From positions 1 to 39,995 of the forward strand of contig JAAEZQ010000032.1 of assembly GCA_018222805.1 (NCBI GenBank): a stretch of DNA of 39,995 bases, in the 5' to 3' direction. The number at the start of each line of letters is the position of its first letter. Positions within the stretch are counted from its first letter, which is position 1. Position numbers and translations under genes: made by a program. The notes under the pieces were generated by a model. That model worked only from the letters and a program-made list of their open reading frames with translations, did not search any database and was not told where the DNA came from. Of the stretch, positions 1-7,712 are shown in pieces. The stretch is from Vibrionaceae bacterium. Lineage in GTDB: Bacteria > Pseudomonadota > Gammaproteobacteria > Enterobacterales > Vibrionaceae.

Positions 1-84
1 AAGACGCTCTGGGAAGGATGGCTTAAATTACAAGCCATCCTAGAAGGCTACGAACTCGCTCTGTCTCTTGAACAGGAGTTGTGA
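1..84 (+). CDS. C-terminal 27 residues of an IS4-family (Tn5-like) transposase, 5' end outside the window
   Basis: Frame 1 reads KTLWEGWLKLQAILEGYELA and ends at a TGA at 82-84. The LWEGW...LQ...L-G pattern resembles the C-terminal helix of the Tn5/IS50 transposase (LWEGWEALQSKLDGF, from memory), the region used for transposase dimerisation. The fragment stops 11 bp before the predicted IS end, as expected for this family. Only the tail is visible, so catalytic integrity (the DDE core) and full length cannot be judged. The assignment rests on a short match plus the IS50-like terminal sequence behind it. Confidence 0.65.
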   Translation, partial: KTLWEGWLKLQAILEGYELALSLEQEL

Positions 85-95
85 TCAAGAGACAG
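1..95 (+). mobile_element. Right end of an IS4-family (IS50/Tn5-like) insertion sequence, truncated by the window edge
   Basis: The last bases of the element (77-95), read on the minus strand, begin CTGTCTCTTGATCA. This is the start of the inner end of IS50 as I remember it, matching over 14 bases. It lies directly behind an open frame whose last residues resemble the Tn5/IS50 transposase C-terminus, which is where the IS50 inner end sits. A GATC (83-86) lies in the end and overlaps the transposase stop codon; Dam methylation of such GATC sites controls IS50 inner-end activity. Position 95 is taken as the boundary. IS50-type elements make 9-bp target duplications, so 96-104 (GCCCCAAAG) is the predicted duplication, but the left copy is outside the window. 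Confidence 0.75.
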
Positions 96-103
96 GCCCC
101 AAA

Positions 104-115
104 GGCTGCCTTTTT
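104..115 (+). terminator. Remnant right half of an intrinsic terminator split by the IS
   Basis: GGCTGCC followed by TTTTT (104-115) looks like the distal arm and U-tract of a rho-independent terminator. Its partner arm would be GGCAGCC. The adjoining GCC at 96-98 with the loop CCAAA could supply the inner part, but the preceding GGCA is missing because the IS end stands there. The inferred original hairpin is GGCAGCC-CCAAA-GGCTGCC with the target site GCCCCAAAG in its loop and inner stem. Confidence 0.5.
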
Positions 116-137
116 ATTCATAGATGGAAAACATTGA

Positions 138-983
138 TTATTCTAACGGCTCTGTTGGTGCCTGGCTATCTACTTTCTTTGGCGCGAAAGCGACATCTGC
201 CAACTTTGTTGCGTTGCCATCAATCAATTCACCTAAATGAAACAGACCATATTCGCCTGGCTTCATTCGCTGCCATGTTTCATTACCAGTAAGTGGCTGA
301 GTCGCAATCACAGATACAACGTCATTTGGTGTTGTCTCTTCCTGGAAGTTAATTTCTACATCTTCATCAAGTAAAGCCGCTTTACCAAATGGTGCGCGTC
401 GCGTAATCCAATACAAGTGATTCGTGCAAAACGTCATGACAAACTCACCGTCACTCAGCAGCATGTTAAATACACCTTTTTCTTTCAGTTGATCACAGCA
501 CTTTGCGACATAGATAAAAACCGATTCCATATCTTCAGGCGGTTCTGGGTATCGATCTTCCATTTGCTTCAACAGCCAACAAAACGCCAGTTCACTATCC
601 GTTTGACCTACCGGGCGGTGTCGCCCTGTATGAAGGTCCTGGTAACCTGTTAGCTGGCCGTTGTGAGCAAATGTCCAATACTTACCCCACAACTCACGTG
701 TAAATGGATGGGTATTTTCTAAATTTACTCCGCCACGATTGGCCTGTCGGATATGGCTGACTACAGCACGGCTTTTGATCGGGTAGTTCTGAACCAGTTC
801 CGCTATTTTTGAATCACAGCTTGGCTTTGGATCTTTAAACGTCCGAAACCCTTTACCTTCATAGAAAGTGATTCCCCAGCCATCACGGTGCGGGCCAGTT
901 CGACCTCCACGCTGCATCAGCCCAGTAAAACTGAAACAGATATCCGTTGGAACATTGGCGCTCATGCCGAGCAATTCACACAT
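138..983 (-). CDS. yafJ: YafJ-like class II glutamine amidotransferase
   Basis: A 281-residue protein with the N-terminal nucleophile (Ntn) glutaminase fold. It begins MCELLGMSAN, so Cys2 becomes the catalytic N-terminal cysteine once Met1 is removed. The GLMQRGG, HRDGWG, SHIRQANRG, HPF and AHNGQL motifs follow in the order seen in GATase type 2 proteins such as PurF and GlmS. There is no synthase domain, as in E. coli YafJ; the ammonia acceptor is unknown. The start is fixed by the need for Cys2 and by an AAGGAG ribosome site about 11 bases upstream. It lies 57 bp behind gmhA on the same strand, the same pairing as in E. coli (lpcA-yafJ), so co-transcription is likely. Its downstream region is occupied by the IS end. 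Confidence 0.9.
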   Translation of the reverse strand: MCELLGMSANVPTDICFSFTGLMQRGGRTGPHRDGWGITFYEGKGFRTFKDPKPSCDSKIAELVQNYPIKSRAVVSHIRQANRGGVNLENTHPFTRELWGKYWTFAHNGQLTGYQDLHTGRHRPVGQTDSELAFCWLLKQMEDRYPEPPEDMESVFIYVAKCCDQLKEKGVFNMLLSDGEFVMTFCTNHLYWITRRAPFGKAALLDEDVEINFQEETTPNDVVSVIATQPLTGNETWQRMKPGEYGLFHLGELIDGNATKLADVAFAPKKVDSQAPTEPLE

Positions 984-1040
984 GGTTTAAAGAACTCCTT
1001 ACCTAAAATACCAACCTTAAAACAGGAACTGCCGCCTTAA

Positions 1041-1616
1041 TTACTCCATCTCTTTTTCGATTAACTGAATGATGATGTGAATAATCTTAATATGGACTTC
1101 CTGAATACGATCAGCGTAGCCAAAGTGAGGCACACGAATTTCAACGTCTGCCAGACCTGCCATTTTACCACCGTCTTTACCCGTCAGTGCAATGGTCTTC
1201 ATGCCTTTTGCTTTCGCGGCTTCAATTGCTTTAAGAATATTGCCTGAGTTACCAGATGTCGATAAACCAAACAGTACATCGCCTTTACGACCGACTGCTT
1301 CAACATAGCGAGAAAAGACAAAGTCGTAACCAAAATCGTTACTCACACAAGAAAGGTGGCTTGGGTCAGAAATCGCAATGCCAGCGTAACCCGGTCGATT
1401 ATCACGGTAACGACCCGTTAATTCTTCAGCGAAGTGCATTGCATCACAATGTGAACCACCGTTGCCGCATGAAAGCACCTTGCCCTCTTGCTTAAAAGAA
1501 TCCGCAATCATTTTCGCAGCTGCTTCAATTTGAGCGATGTTATGGTCATCGCTTAAAAACTTGTTGAGCACTTCAGCAGCTTCGTTCAATTCATTTCTAA
1601 TCAGATCTTGGTACAT
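1041..1616 (-). CDS. gmhA: Phosphoheptose isomerase GmhA (sedoheptulose 7-phosphate isomerase)
   Basis: Converts sedoheptulose 7-phosphate to D-glycero-D-manno-heptose 7-phosphate, the first step of ADP-heptose synthesis for the LPS inner core; cytosolic. The 191 residues are a single SIS domain with the phosphate-binding loop SCGNGGSHCD (49-58) and the second serine-rich loop STSGNS (119-124). His61, Glu65 and His180 stand at the positions of the metal and catalytic residues of the E. coli enzyme, and length matches. The gene is transcribed divergently from fadE across a 356-bp gap and leads into yafJ. Nothing looks abnormal, and function is close to certain by identity with the family. Confidence 0.97.
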   Translation of the reverse strand: MYQDLIRNELNEAAEVLNKFLSDDHNIAQIEAAAKMIADSFKQEGKVLSCGNGGSHCDAMHFAEELTGRYRDNRPGYAGIAISDPSHLSCVSNDFGYDFVFSRYVEAVGRKGDVLFGLSTSGNSGNILKAIEAAKAKGMKTIALTGKDGGKMAGLADVEIRVPHFGYADRIQEVHIKIIHIIIQLIEKEME

Positions 1617-1972
1617 AAGACGTTCTCTTTATTATGTCGGCCCTCGGTATGCATCCACATTACCTTAGCAAATGGTTCTGACGCCAATCTGGAATCAGAC
1701 ATTTCGTTACTGAGAGTTTACCCACAAACGAGAATTAGTGTCGATAGCGAACCAACATATTTGGATTGCTAGCAGTAATAAACTTAGTAACTTGCTCAAT
1801 AAAACAGCACCCAAATCTCATTTTTAGAATTATTACTCTACTTAGATCGCTTTTTGCTCAATCTTAAGTTTTACATTTCATTAATACTTTGATTACAATT
1901 AAGAGAACTGGTTAGACCTCTTATCAGAAAACAGACGTACAACACATATAAAGTCTGAAAAGGAAAACACAT
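1617..1972. promoter_or_regulatory. Divergent gmhA/fadE intergenic region
   Basis: This 356-bp non-coding gap must carry promoters for gmhA (leftward) and fadE (rightward). The fadE-proximal part (about 1780-1960) is AT-rich and holds a FadR-like operator. A weak sigma-70 match for fadE is TTGATT (1889-1894), a 17-bp spacer and TTAGAC (1912-1917), which would put the -10 inside the operator. A purine-rich AAGGAAAA (1960-1967) is the fadE ribosome site. I found no open reading frame, strong terminator or tRNA-like structure here. Confidence 0.6.
1906..1922 (+). promoter_or_regulatory. Predicted FadR operator in front of fadE
   Basis: AACTGGTTAGACCTCTT fits the 17-bp FadR box pattern (A-n-CTGGTC-n-GAC-n-T-n-TT; compare the E. 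coli fadL/fadB sites) at most conserved positions, including the CTGGT...GAC core. It sits about 50 bp upstream of the fadE start and overlaps the best -10 candidate, a position suited to repression that long-chain acyl-CoA relieves. FadR control of fad genes is well established in E. coli and Vibrio; binding at this site is inferred. Confidence 0.7.
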
Positions 1973-4417
1973 ATGGACATCTTGCTTTCAATCGTTGCGA
2001 TGACAATCGTCTTAGGCTTTACGCTCTATCACCGAATGTCACTCGTAAAATCCGTCAGCCTTCTAACCGCTGCCATGTTGGTTCTGACTATCGCTGGTTC
2101 TGCTGGCATTTGGGGCTGGGCAGTTTACATCCTTGCCATCGCCGTATTTGCCGTATCAGGTATTCGTCAATCTCTTATAAGTCATAAAGCTTTATCTGCG
2201 TTCAAGACAGTCCTTCCGGCTATGTCTCAAACTGAGAAAGAAGCCTTAGATGCAGGTACGGTCTGGTGGGAAGCTGAACTATTTAAGGGGAAGCCAGAGT
2301 GGCAAAAACTTCATGCTATTAAGGCTCCTAAACTGAGCGCGGAAGAAAAGGCTTTCCTTGATGGCCCAGTCAACGAAGTATGTGCCATGGTTAACGACTT
2401 TCAGGTGACCCATGAACTTGCCGACTTACCTCCAGAAGTTTGGCAATACCTGAAAGACAACAAATTCTTCGCCATGATCATTGAGAAGAAATACGGTGGT
2501 CTAGAGTTTTCTGCTTACGCGCAATCACTGGTATTACAAAAACTGACAGGTGTCTCCGGCGTTTTATCTTCTACTGTTGGTGTACCTAACTCTTTAGGTC
2601 CTGGTGAACTACTCCAACACTACGGTACAGAAGAACAAAAGGACTACTACCTCCCTCGTCTGGCCGAAGGTAAAGAAATCCCATGTTTTGCCTTAACTAG
2701 CCCAGAAGCAGGTTCCGACGCGGGATCTATACCCGACTACGGTGTGGTGTGTAAAGGTCAGTGGGAAGGCAAAGAGGTATTGGGCATGCGCCTGACGTGG
2801 AATAAGCGTTATATCACGCTTGCTCCTGTGGCAACTGTGCTTGGTCTTGCTTTTAAACTGCGTGACCCTGAGGGTCTGCTTGGCGACAAAGAAGATCTCG
2901 GTATTACCTGTGCGCTAATCCCTACTAAGGTTAAAGGCGTAGAGATAGGTAATCGTCACTTCCCTCTTAACGTACCATTCCAGAACGGTCCAACACGAGG
3001 CAAAGATATCTTCGTTCCTATCGACTTCATTATCGGTGGTCAGAAGATGGCAGGCCAAGGATGGCGTATGTTGGTTGAGTGTTTGTCTGTTGGCCGTGGT
3101 ATCACACTTCCTTCAAACTCAACCGGAGGCATTAAAACAGCAGCACTGGCAACAGGTGCTTACTCAAGAATTCGTCGTCAGTTCAAACAGCCTATCGGAC
3201 ATATGGAAGGCATTGAAGAACCATTGGCACGCATCGGTGGTAACGCTTATGTGATGGACGCAGCAAGTAACTTAACCGTGGCTGGTATCGACCTTGGTGA
3301 GAAACCGTCTGTTATTTCTGCAATCGTTAAGTACCACTGCACCCATCGTGGTCAACAGAGCATCATTGATGCTATGGATATCGTCGGTGGTAAAGGTATC
3401 TGTATTGGCCCTTCAAACTTCCTGGCTCGTGGATACCAAGGCGCACCTATCGCCGTTACAGTTGAAGGCGCGAACATTCTGACTCGTTCGATGATCATCT
3501 TCGGTCAGGGTGCGATTCGTTGTCATCCATACGTTCTGGAAGAAATGAACGCGGCGTACTCTGATGCTAGTGACGCTATTGAGAAGTTTGATAAAGCGCT
3601 CGCAGGTCATGTGAGCTTCACCATGAGTAACCTTGTACGCAGCATTTGGTTTGGTTTGAGCGATGGCCTTGGTTCATCAGCACCAACCAAAGATGCAACT
3701 AAGCGTTATTACCAACAACTGAACCGTTATAGTGCTAATTTAGCACTTCTGTCTGACATTTCGATGGCAGTACTTGGCGGCTCATTGAAACGTAAAGAGC
3801 GTCTATCTGCTCGCCTTGGAGACATTCTAAGTCAACTTTACTTGAGTTCAGCAGCGCTAAAACGCTTTGAACAAGACGGCCGCCCGGTTGAAGACTTACC
3901 TCTGGTGCACTGGGCGCTTCAAGACAGCTTGAAGCAAGCAGAAATCGCCGTTGATGAGTTCCTGGATAACTTCCCGAACAAAGTTATTGGTCGTGCACTT
4001 CGCGTAATGATCATGCCGTTTGGTCGTGTACGTAAAGCACCAAGCGACAAACTTGACAGTAAAGTGGCGCGAATTCTGCAAACACCAAGTGCAACGCGTT
4101 CCCGTATTGGCCGCGGCCAGTACCTAGAACCAACAGAGCACAACCCTGCAGGTAAGATTGAACTCGCACTGTCTGTGATTCTGCAAGCGGAACCAGTGTT
4201 CGACAAAGTATGCAAAGCGCAGGGTAAACGTCGTCCTTTCTTACGTTTGGATATGATTGCAGAGGAAGGGCTAGATCAAGGCATTATCACTGAGGAAGAA
4301 GCGGAACTTCTGAGAGAAGCTGAGCAGCACCGTTTAGATACCATAAACGTCGATGACTTTGAGTCAGAGCAACTCGCAGCAAAGCCGAGTTACCTCCAGA
4401 TGGACAGTGTAGCCTAA
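1973..4417 (+). CDS. fadE: Acyl-CoA dehydrogenase FadE
   Basis: Catalyses the first step of fatty acid beta-oxidation, FAD-dependent oxidation of acyl-CoA to trans-2-enoyl-CoA. At 814 residues it has the length of E. coli FadE (formerly YafH), much longer than ordinary acyl-CoA dehydrogenases. Residues 1-65 form two or three hydrophobic segments, probably anchoring it at the inner membrane. The acyl-CoA dehydrogenase core follows, with CFALTSPEAGSDAGS (about 236-250), a flavin/substrate region containing GRGITLPSNS, and VEGANILTRS, whose Glu498 is my best candidate for the catalytic base. The C-terminal ~250 residues are the FadE-specific DUF1974 region. The start has AAGGA upstream; an intrinsic terminator follows. 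Expression is probably repressed by FadR. Confidence 0.97.
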   Translation: MDILLSIVAMTIVLGFTLYHRMSLVKSVSLLTAAMLVLTIAGSAGIWGWAVYILAIAVFAVSGIRQSLISHKALSAFKTVLPAMSQTEKEALDAGTVWWEAELFKGKPEWQKLHAIKAPKLSAEEKAFLDGPVNEVCAMVNDFQVTHELADLPPEVWQYLKDNKFFAMIIEKKYGGLEFSAYAQSLVLQKLTGVSGVLSSTVGVPNSLGPGELLQHYGTEEQKDYYLPRLAEGKEIPCFALTSPEAGSDAGSIPDYGVVCKGQWEGKEVLGMRLTWNKRYITLAPVATVLGLAFKLRDPEGLLGDKEDLGITCALIPTKVKGVEIGNRHFPLNVPFQNGPTRGKDIFVPIDFIIGGQKMAGQGWRMLVECLSVGRGITLPSNSTGGIKTAALATGAYSRIRRQFKQPIGHMEGIEEPLARIGGNAYVMDAASNLTVAGIDLGEKPSVISAIVKYHCTHRGQQSIIDAMDIVGGKGICIGPSNFLARGYQGAPIAVTVEGANILTRSMIIFGQGAIRCHPYVLEEMNAAYSDASDAIEKFDKALAGHVSFTMSNLVRSIWFGLSDGLGSSAPTKDATKRYYQQLNRYSANLALLSDISMAVLGGSLKRKERLSARLGDILSQLYLSSAALKRFEQDGRPVEDLPLVHWALQDSLKQAEIAVDEFLDNFPNKVIGRALRVMIMPFGRVRKAPSDKLDSKVARILQTPSATRSRIGRGQYLEPTEHNPAGKIELALSVILQAEPVFDKVCKAQGKRRPFLRLDMIAEEGLDQGIITEEEAELLREAEQHRLDTINVDDFESEQLAAKPSYLQMDSVA

Positions 4418-4445
4418 AAAAATAAAGCCGTAGTAATAACCAAAT

Positions 4446-4471
4446 CGGGAGCCAAATGGCTCTCGTTTTTT
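4446..4471 (+). terminator. fadE intrinsic terminator
   Basis: An eight-pair stem, CGGGAGCC/GGCTCTCG with one G-T pair, AAAT loop, followed by six Ts (4466-4471), 29 bp after the fadE stop. Confidence 0.85.
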
Positions 4472-4597
4472 GTTCTGGGCTTAGATTAATAGTAGAAAGC
4501 CTATTCGACTTCACGCTTTGACTGATAAATAGCTCACGGACGTACTAACAGAACGATGTATACTTTACTGTAAATAAACCAATTTAAAGGGGCATCT

Positions 4598-6361
4598 GTG
4601 GCCAAAAAATTATTTTCGCAGTGGTTCCCTGGTCTAGTTCAGCTTAAGCATTATCAGCGTGAATGGTTCACTAATGACTTTCGAGCCGCTTTTTCTGTTG
4701 TTGCCGTTGCCTTACCTGTCGCAATCGCTTACGCACAATTAACGGGTGTTTCTGCTGTTGTCGGCCTCTATTCATGTGTATTACCGATGTTGGTTTATGC
4801 CTTTATGGGCACTTCACGACAACTCATTGTTGGCCCAGATGCCGCGACCTGTGCGGTGATTGCCGCAGTTGTCACTCCGCTTGCTGCTGGCGACCCAACC
4901 AAACACTGGCAGTTAGTGATGACCATGACCGCCATGACGGGTATTTGGTGTGTACTGGCAAGCCGTTTCAAGTTGGGTATTTTTGCTGACTTTCTTTCCC
5001 GGCCAATTCTCCTTGGCTTACTTAACGGCGTCGCACTTACCATCATTGTCAGCCAGTTTGCGAAAGTCGTCGGTTGGAAATACGAGCAACGTTACCTATT
5101 AGAACGCTTATGGGAAGCGCCACAACGTTTAACTGAGCTTCACTGGCCTACCGTAACGTTAAGTATTGCCACTGTCGTGGTTTATCTGGTAACTAAGCGC
5201 TTTCGTCCCGCTTGGCCAGCAGCGATGCTTGCAATACTGATCACGACTGCCTCTGTTTGGCTACTCCATTTACAAGACATGGGCGTTTCGGTTGTGGGTA
5301 TTACACAAGGCGGCTTCCCTCAATTTCAAGCACCACAGTTTGAACTGGGTGAAGTGCGTGAACTGGTAATCCCAGCATTGAACCTCGCTATTGTAAGCTT
5401 TGTAAGCATGATGCTCACCGCACGCAGCTTCGCAGCTAAAAACGGCTATGACATTGATGCAAACCGAGAATTCAGAGCATTAGGTTATGCCAATATCGCT
5501 TCAGCATTTTCACAAGGTTTTGCCATCAGTGGTGCAGATTCTCGCACTGCAGTAAACGATGCAAATGGCGGTAAATCACAGTTGGTATCTATTATTGCCG
5601 CGCTGACTATCGCGGTCATCGCGGTTTTTATTTATGAGCCTTTACAGTTTATCCCTATCGCTTCACTGGGTGTTGTATTGATCATCGCTTCTTTATCGTT
5701 ACTCGACCTAAAAGCAATCTGGACATTACGCCAACGTGACAAAGATGCCTTTAATCTTGCAAGCATTACCTTCGTATCCGTGTTGGTCATTGGCGTGATT
5801 CCGGGAATTACCTTAGCGGTGCTTTTGGGATTGTTTCAATTTCTGCGGATTGTCATGCGTCCAAGTGATCAAATCCTTGGTTTGGATGAGAAAGGTACCA
5901 TACGAACTGTCGATGGCACAGGGAAAGCCACTACGATACCGGGTATGGTGATTTACCGGTTTAACTCCCCGCTGACTTATTTTAATGCCCCTTACTTTAA
6001 ACGCCGATTATTGGAACATACAGAACATACTAAAGACGTCAGTTGTGTCGTGGTAGACGCTGTATCCAGCTTTACGCACCTTGATTTAAGTGTGATGGCA
6101 ACCCTGTCGGATCTTCATGAAATGCTGAAAAAAAGAGGCATACGATTAATTCTTGCTGGTCGAAAGCGACGCTTACGCCAATGGTGTGATCTAACGGGCA
6201 TTAGCACTAGCGATGGCGGTATCTTACTCCGTGCCGATATGTATCTCGCAATTAAACTCACCGGATGCTACATCAGTGCTGTCGGCGAAGGGCAAGTTCC
6301 AGCCGTACAAAAAGAACCCGATTTGGAACAAACGCCAAAGCCGATTCCCGAAGTGGCTTAA
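4598..6361 (+). CDS. SulP/SLC26-family anion transporter with C-terminal STAS domain
   Basis: A 587-residue inner-membrane protein. The SulP signature region (ALPVAIAYAQLTGVSAVVGL, near 38-57) and the GTSRQLIVGPDAA segment are followed by about ten more hydrophobic helices to roughly residue 430. A cytoplasmic STAS domain follows (about 445-560, with CVVVDAVSSFTHLDLS and a GIRLILAG strand). SulP proteins carry sulphate, bicarbonate or dicarboxylates, usually with Na+ or H+; substrate cannot be read from sequence. No carbonic anhydrase is adjacent to suggest bicarbonate. The GTG start is supported by AAAGGGG five bases upstream and by the hydrophilic N-terminus typical of the family. It is transcribed alone, between the fadE terminator and a bidirectional terminator. 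Confidence 0.9.
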   Translation: MAKKLFSQWFPGLVQLKHYQREWFTNDFRAAFSVVAVALPVAIAYAQLTGVSAVVGLYSCVLPMLVYAFMGTSRQLIVGPDAATCAVIAAVVTPLAAGDPTKHWQLVMTMTAMTGIWCVLASRFKLGIFADFLSRPILLGLLNGVALTIIVSQFAKVVGWKYEQRYLLERLWEAPQRLTELHWPTVTLSIATVVVYLVTKRFRPAWPAAMLAILITTASVWLLHLQDMGVSVVGITQGGFPQFQAPQFELGEVRELVIPALNLAIVSFVSMMLTARSFAAKNGYDIDANREFRALGYANIASAFSQGFAISGADSRTAVNDANGGKSQLVSIIAALTIAVIAVFIYEPLQFIPIASLGVVLIIASLSLLDLKAIWTLRQRDKDAFNLASITFVSVLVIGVIPGITLAVLLGLFQFLRIVMRPSDQILGLDEKGTIRTVDGTGKATTIPGMVIYRFNSPLTYFNAPYFKRRLLEHTEHTKDVSCVVVDAVSSFTHLDLSVMATLSDLHEMLKKRGIRLILAGRKRRLRQWCDLTGISTSDGGILLRADMYLAIKLTGCYISAVGEGQVPAVQKEPDLEQTPKPIPEVA

Positions 6362-6424
6362 TACTTACCTTGTTCATCAATCTACATTCAGAGTGACGTC
6401 AGTGATTCTAACGCTAGCCAAACC

Positions 6425-6453
6425 AAAAGCGGAACCAATTGGTTCCGCTTTTT
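6425..6453. terminator. Bidirectional terminator between the SulP gene and the TIGR03503 gene
   Basis: AAAAGCGGAACC-AATT-GGTTCCGCTTTTT is an uninterrupted perfect palindrome with an A-run on one side and a T-run on the other. It therefore works as an intrinsic terminator on both strands, for the convergent genes ending at 6361 and 6454. Confidence 0.93.
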
Positions 6454-7704
6454 CTAATTCTTTGGCATTTGCAGCTGCATTTCCGGTATCGCTTCCCTTT
6501 TTGCTTTTAGCTTGCGCCATATCAGCCAAAATAAGATACCGATGATTAACATCACGACGTTGCCTACTGCAATAATGATCATGCTTTGCTTACGCTCTGC
6601 TTCTCGTTCAGCAATGATACGATTTTCCATGTCGATTCGGTGCTGTTCGGCAAGTTCGGCTTCTTTAGCTTTACGTGCCGCCTCCAAATCAACGTCATCA
6701 ACCACGCTGAATGTCTGCTCCTTAATTGGAAAAATAAGGGGACGTTTGGTGGCAAAATCGGTAGCAAAGATATGACCGTGCCATGAGTGCTTGCCCAGCT
6801 CAGAATCGTTAGTTAAATTCAGCGTAGCTTTCAGACCATCTTGGGATACTTGACCTTGGCCGTAGTTCTTATAGCCATCAGGAGCACTTTTTTCCACACT
6901 GACGAGGATGGAACCTGGAGCAATCATACCCTGCTCTCCACTCACCACCAGCTGATGAGGTTGGTTTTGCTCTCGAGATTGAATAAAGGTACGCGAAACA
7001 GGGGTCGGATAAACAAGGACAACCTGCTCTTTAGCACGCAAGAAGACGCCATTAGCCGATACAATACGCGCACGATATTTGCCCGGCTCGACTTCAATTG
7101 GCAACTGAACAGTGAACACGCCATCTCCAGCTTGCTCATCCAACTCTCGGCCATCATCCGCGAATTCACCAATCACTAATGGCACTGGGCGTACGTCTTG
7201 AATCAGTTCATTTTCATTATCAACAAACTTGGTGAAGGTAACTCGGAGATTAACACGATCGAGAAAGTCTCTTAAAACTAGCGGTTTATTATCTGAAGTG
7301 AGTCGAGCGGTAAATTTGAGCGCTTCGCCGTTGTATAAATGATTTGGAAAAGTATCCGTGCTTAAATGCAGGTGGGAAATTAAACGAATGTTGTTTTTAG
7401 GCGTAACTTTACCCACGGCTTGCCAAGGGCCCGGCATCGGCTGATCGATTGACACAATATCGAGTGCAGGCTCCTGATACCAACGAATATTATCGTAGGA
7501 ACCCCGGGCATAATATTTTTTACCGTCAGGGCGAACTAACACGACAGGTTGAGAACTTTGCTCACGATGCACCAAAAAAGTAATTTGCTCGATACTAGGA
7601 TCGACGCGAAAGCGGTTATCTAACAGAGATATGGTAGATTCACTCGCGGCACTCGCAAGACCACTCCAGATTGCCAGGATAGCAACCAACAAAGCTCTCA
7701 ACAT
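6454..7704 (-). CDS. TIGR03503 family protein of unknown function, signal peptide and C-terminal membrane anchor
   Basis: A 416-residue envelope protein. I place the start at ATG 7702-7704, giving MLRALLVAILAIWSGLASA, a classic signal peptide; an AGGAGA ribosome site five bases upstream (7709-7714) supports it. The longer frame from 7725 would run back into dnaQ. A long region of beta-strand character (about 25-335) is followed by a charged, Ala/Glu-rich probable coiled coil (about 339-374), one transmembrane helix (about 375-396) and a short basic tail. The predicted topology is periplasmic body and cytoplasmic tail. The family (TIGR03503, conserved hypothetical, recalled as gammaproteobacterial and next to dnaQ) has no assigned function. 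The ribosome site overlaps the dnaQ stop codon, so translation is probably coupled. Confidence 0.8.
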   Translation of the reverse strand: MLRALLVAILAIWSGLASAASESTISLLDNRFRVDPSIEQITFLVHREQSSQPVVLVRPDGKKYYARGSYDNIRWYQEPALDIVSIDQPMPGPWQAVGKVTPKNNIRLISHLHLSTDTFPNHLYNGEALKFTARLTSDNKPLVLRDFLDRVNLRVTFTKFVDNENELIQDVRPVPLVIGEFADDGRELDEQAGDGVFTVQLPIEVEPGKYRARIVSANGVFLRAKEQVVLVYPTPVSRTFIQSREQNQPHQLVVSGEQGMIAPGSILVSVEKSAPDGYKNYGQGQVSQDGLKATLNLTNDSELGKHSWHGHIFATDFATKRPLIFPIKEQTFSVVDDVDLEAARKAKEAELAEQHRIDMENRIIAEREAERKQSMIIIAVGNVVMLIIGILFWLIWRKLKAKREAIPEMQLQMPKN

Positions 7705-7712
7705 AGTTTCTC

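Noticed and set aside
68..292. 74-codon plus-strand frame across the IS end and yafJ
   Set aside because: It crosses the IS boundary and lies antisense to the yafJ 3' end, with no family resemblance; treated as a chance frame.
4518..4564. TTGACT with TATACT as a promoter for the SulP gene
   Set aside because: Both hexamers look good but are 35 bp apart, far beyond the 16-18 bp needed. TATACT may still be a -10 with another, weak -35.
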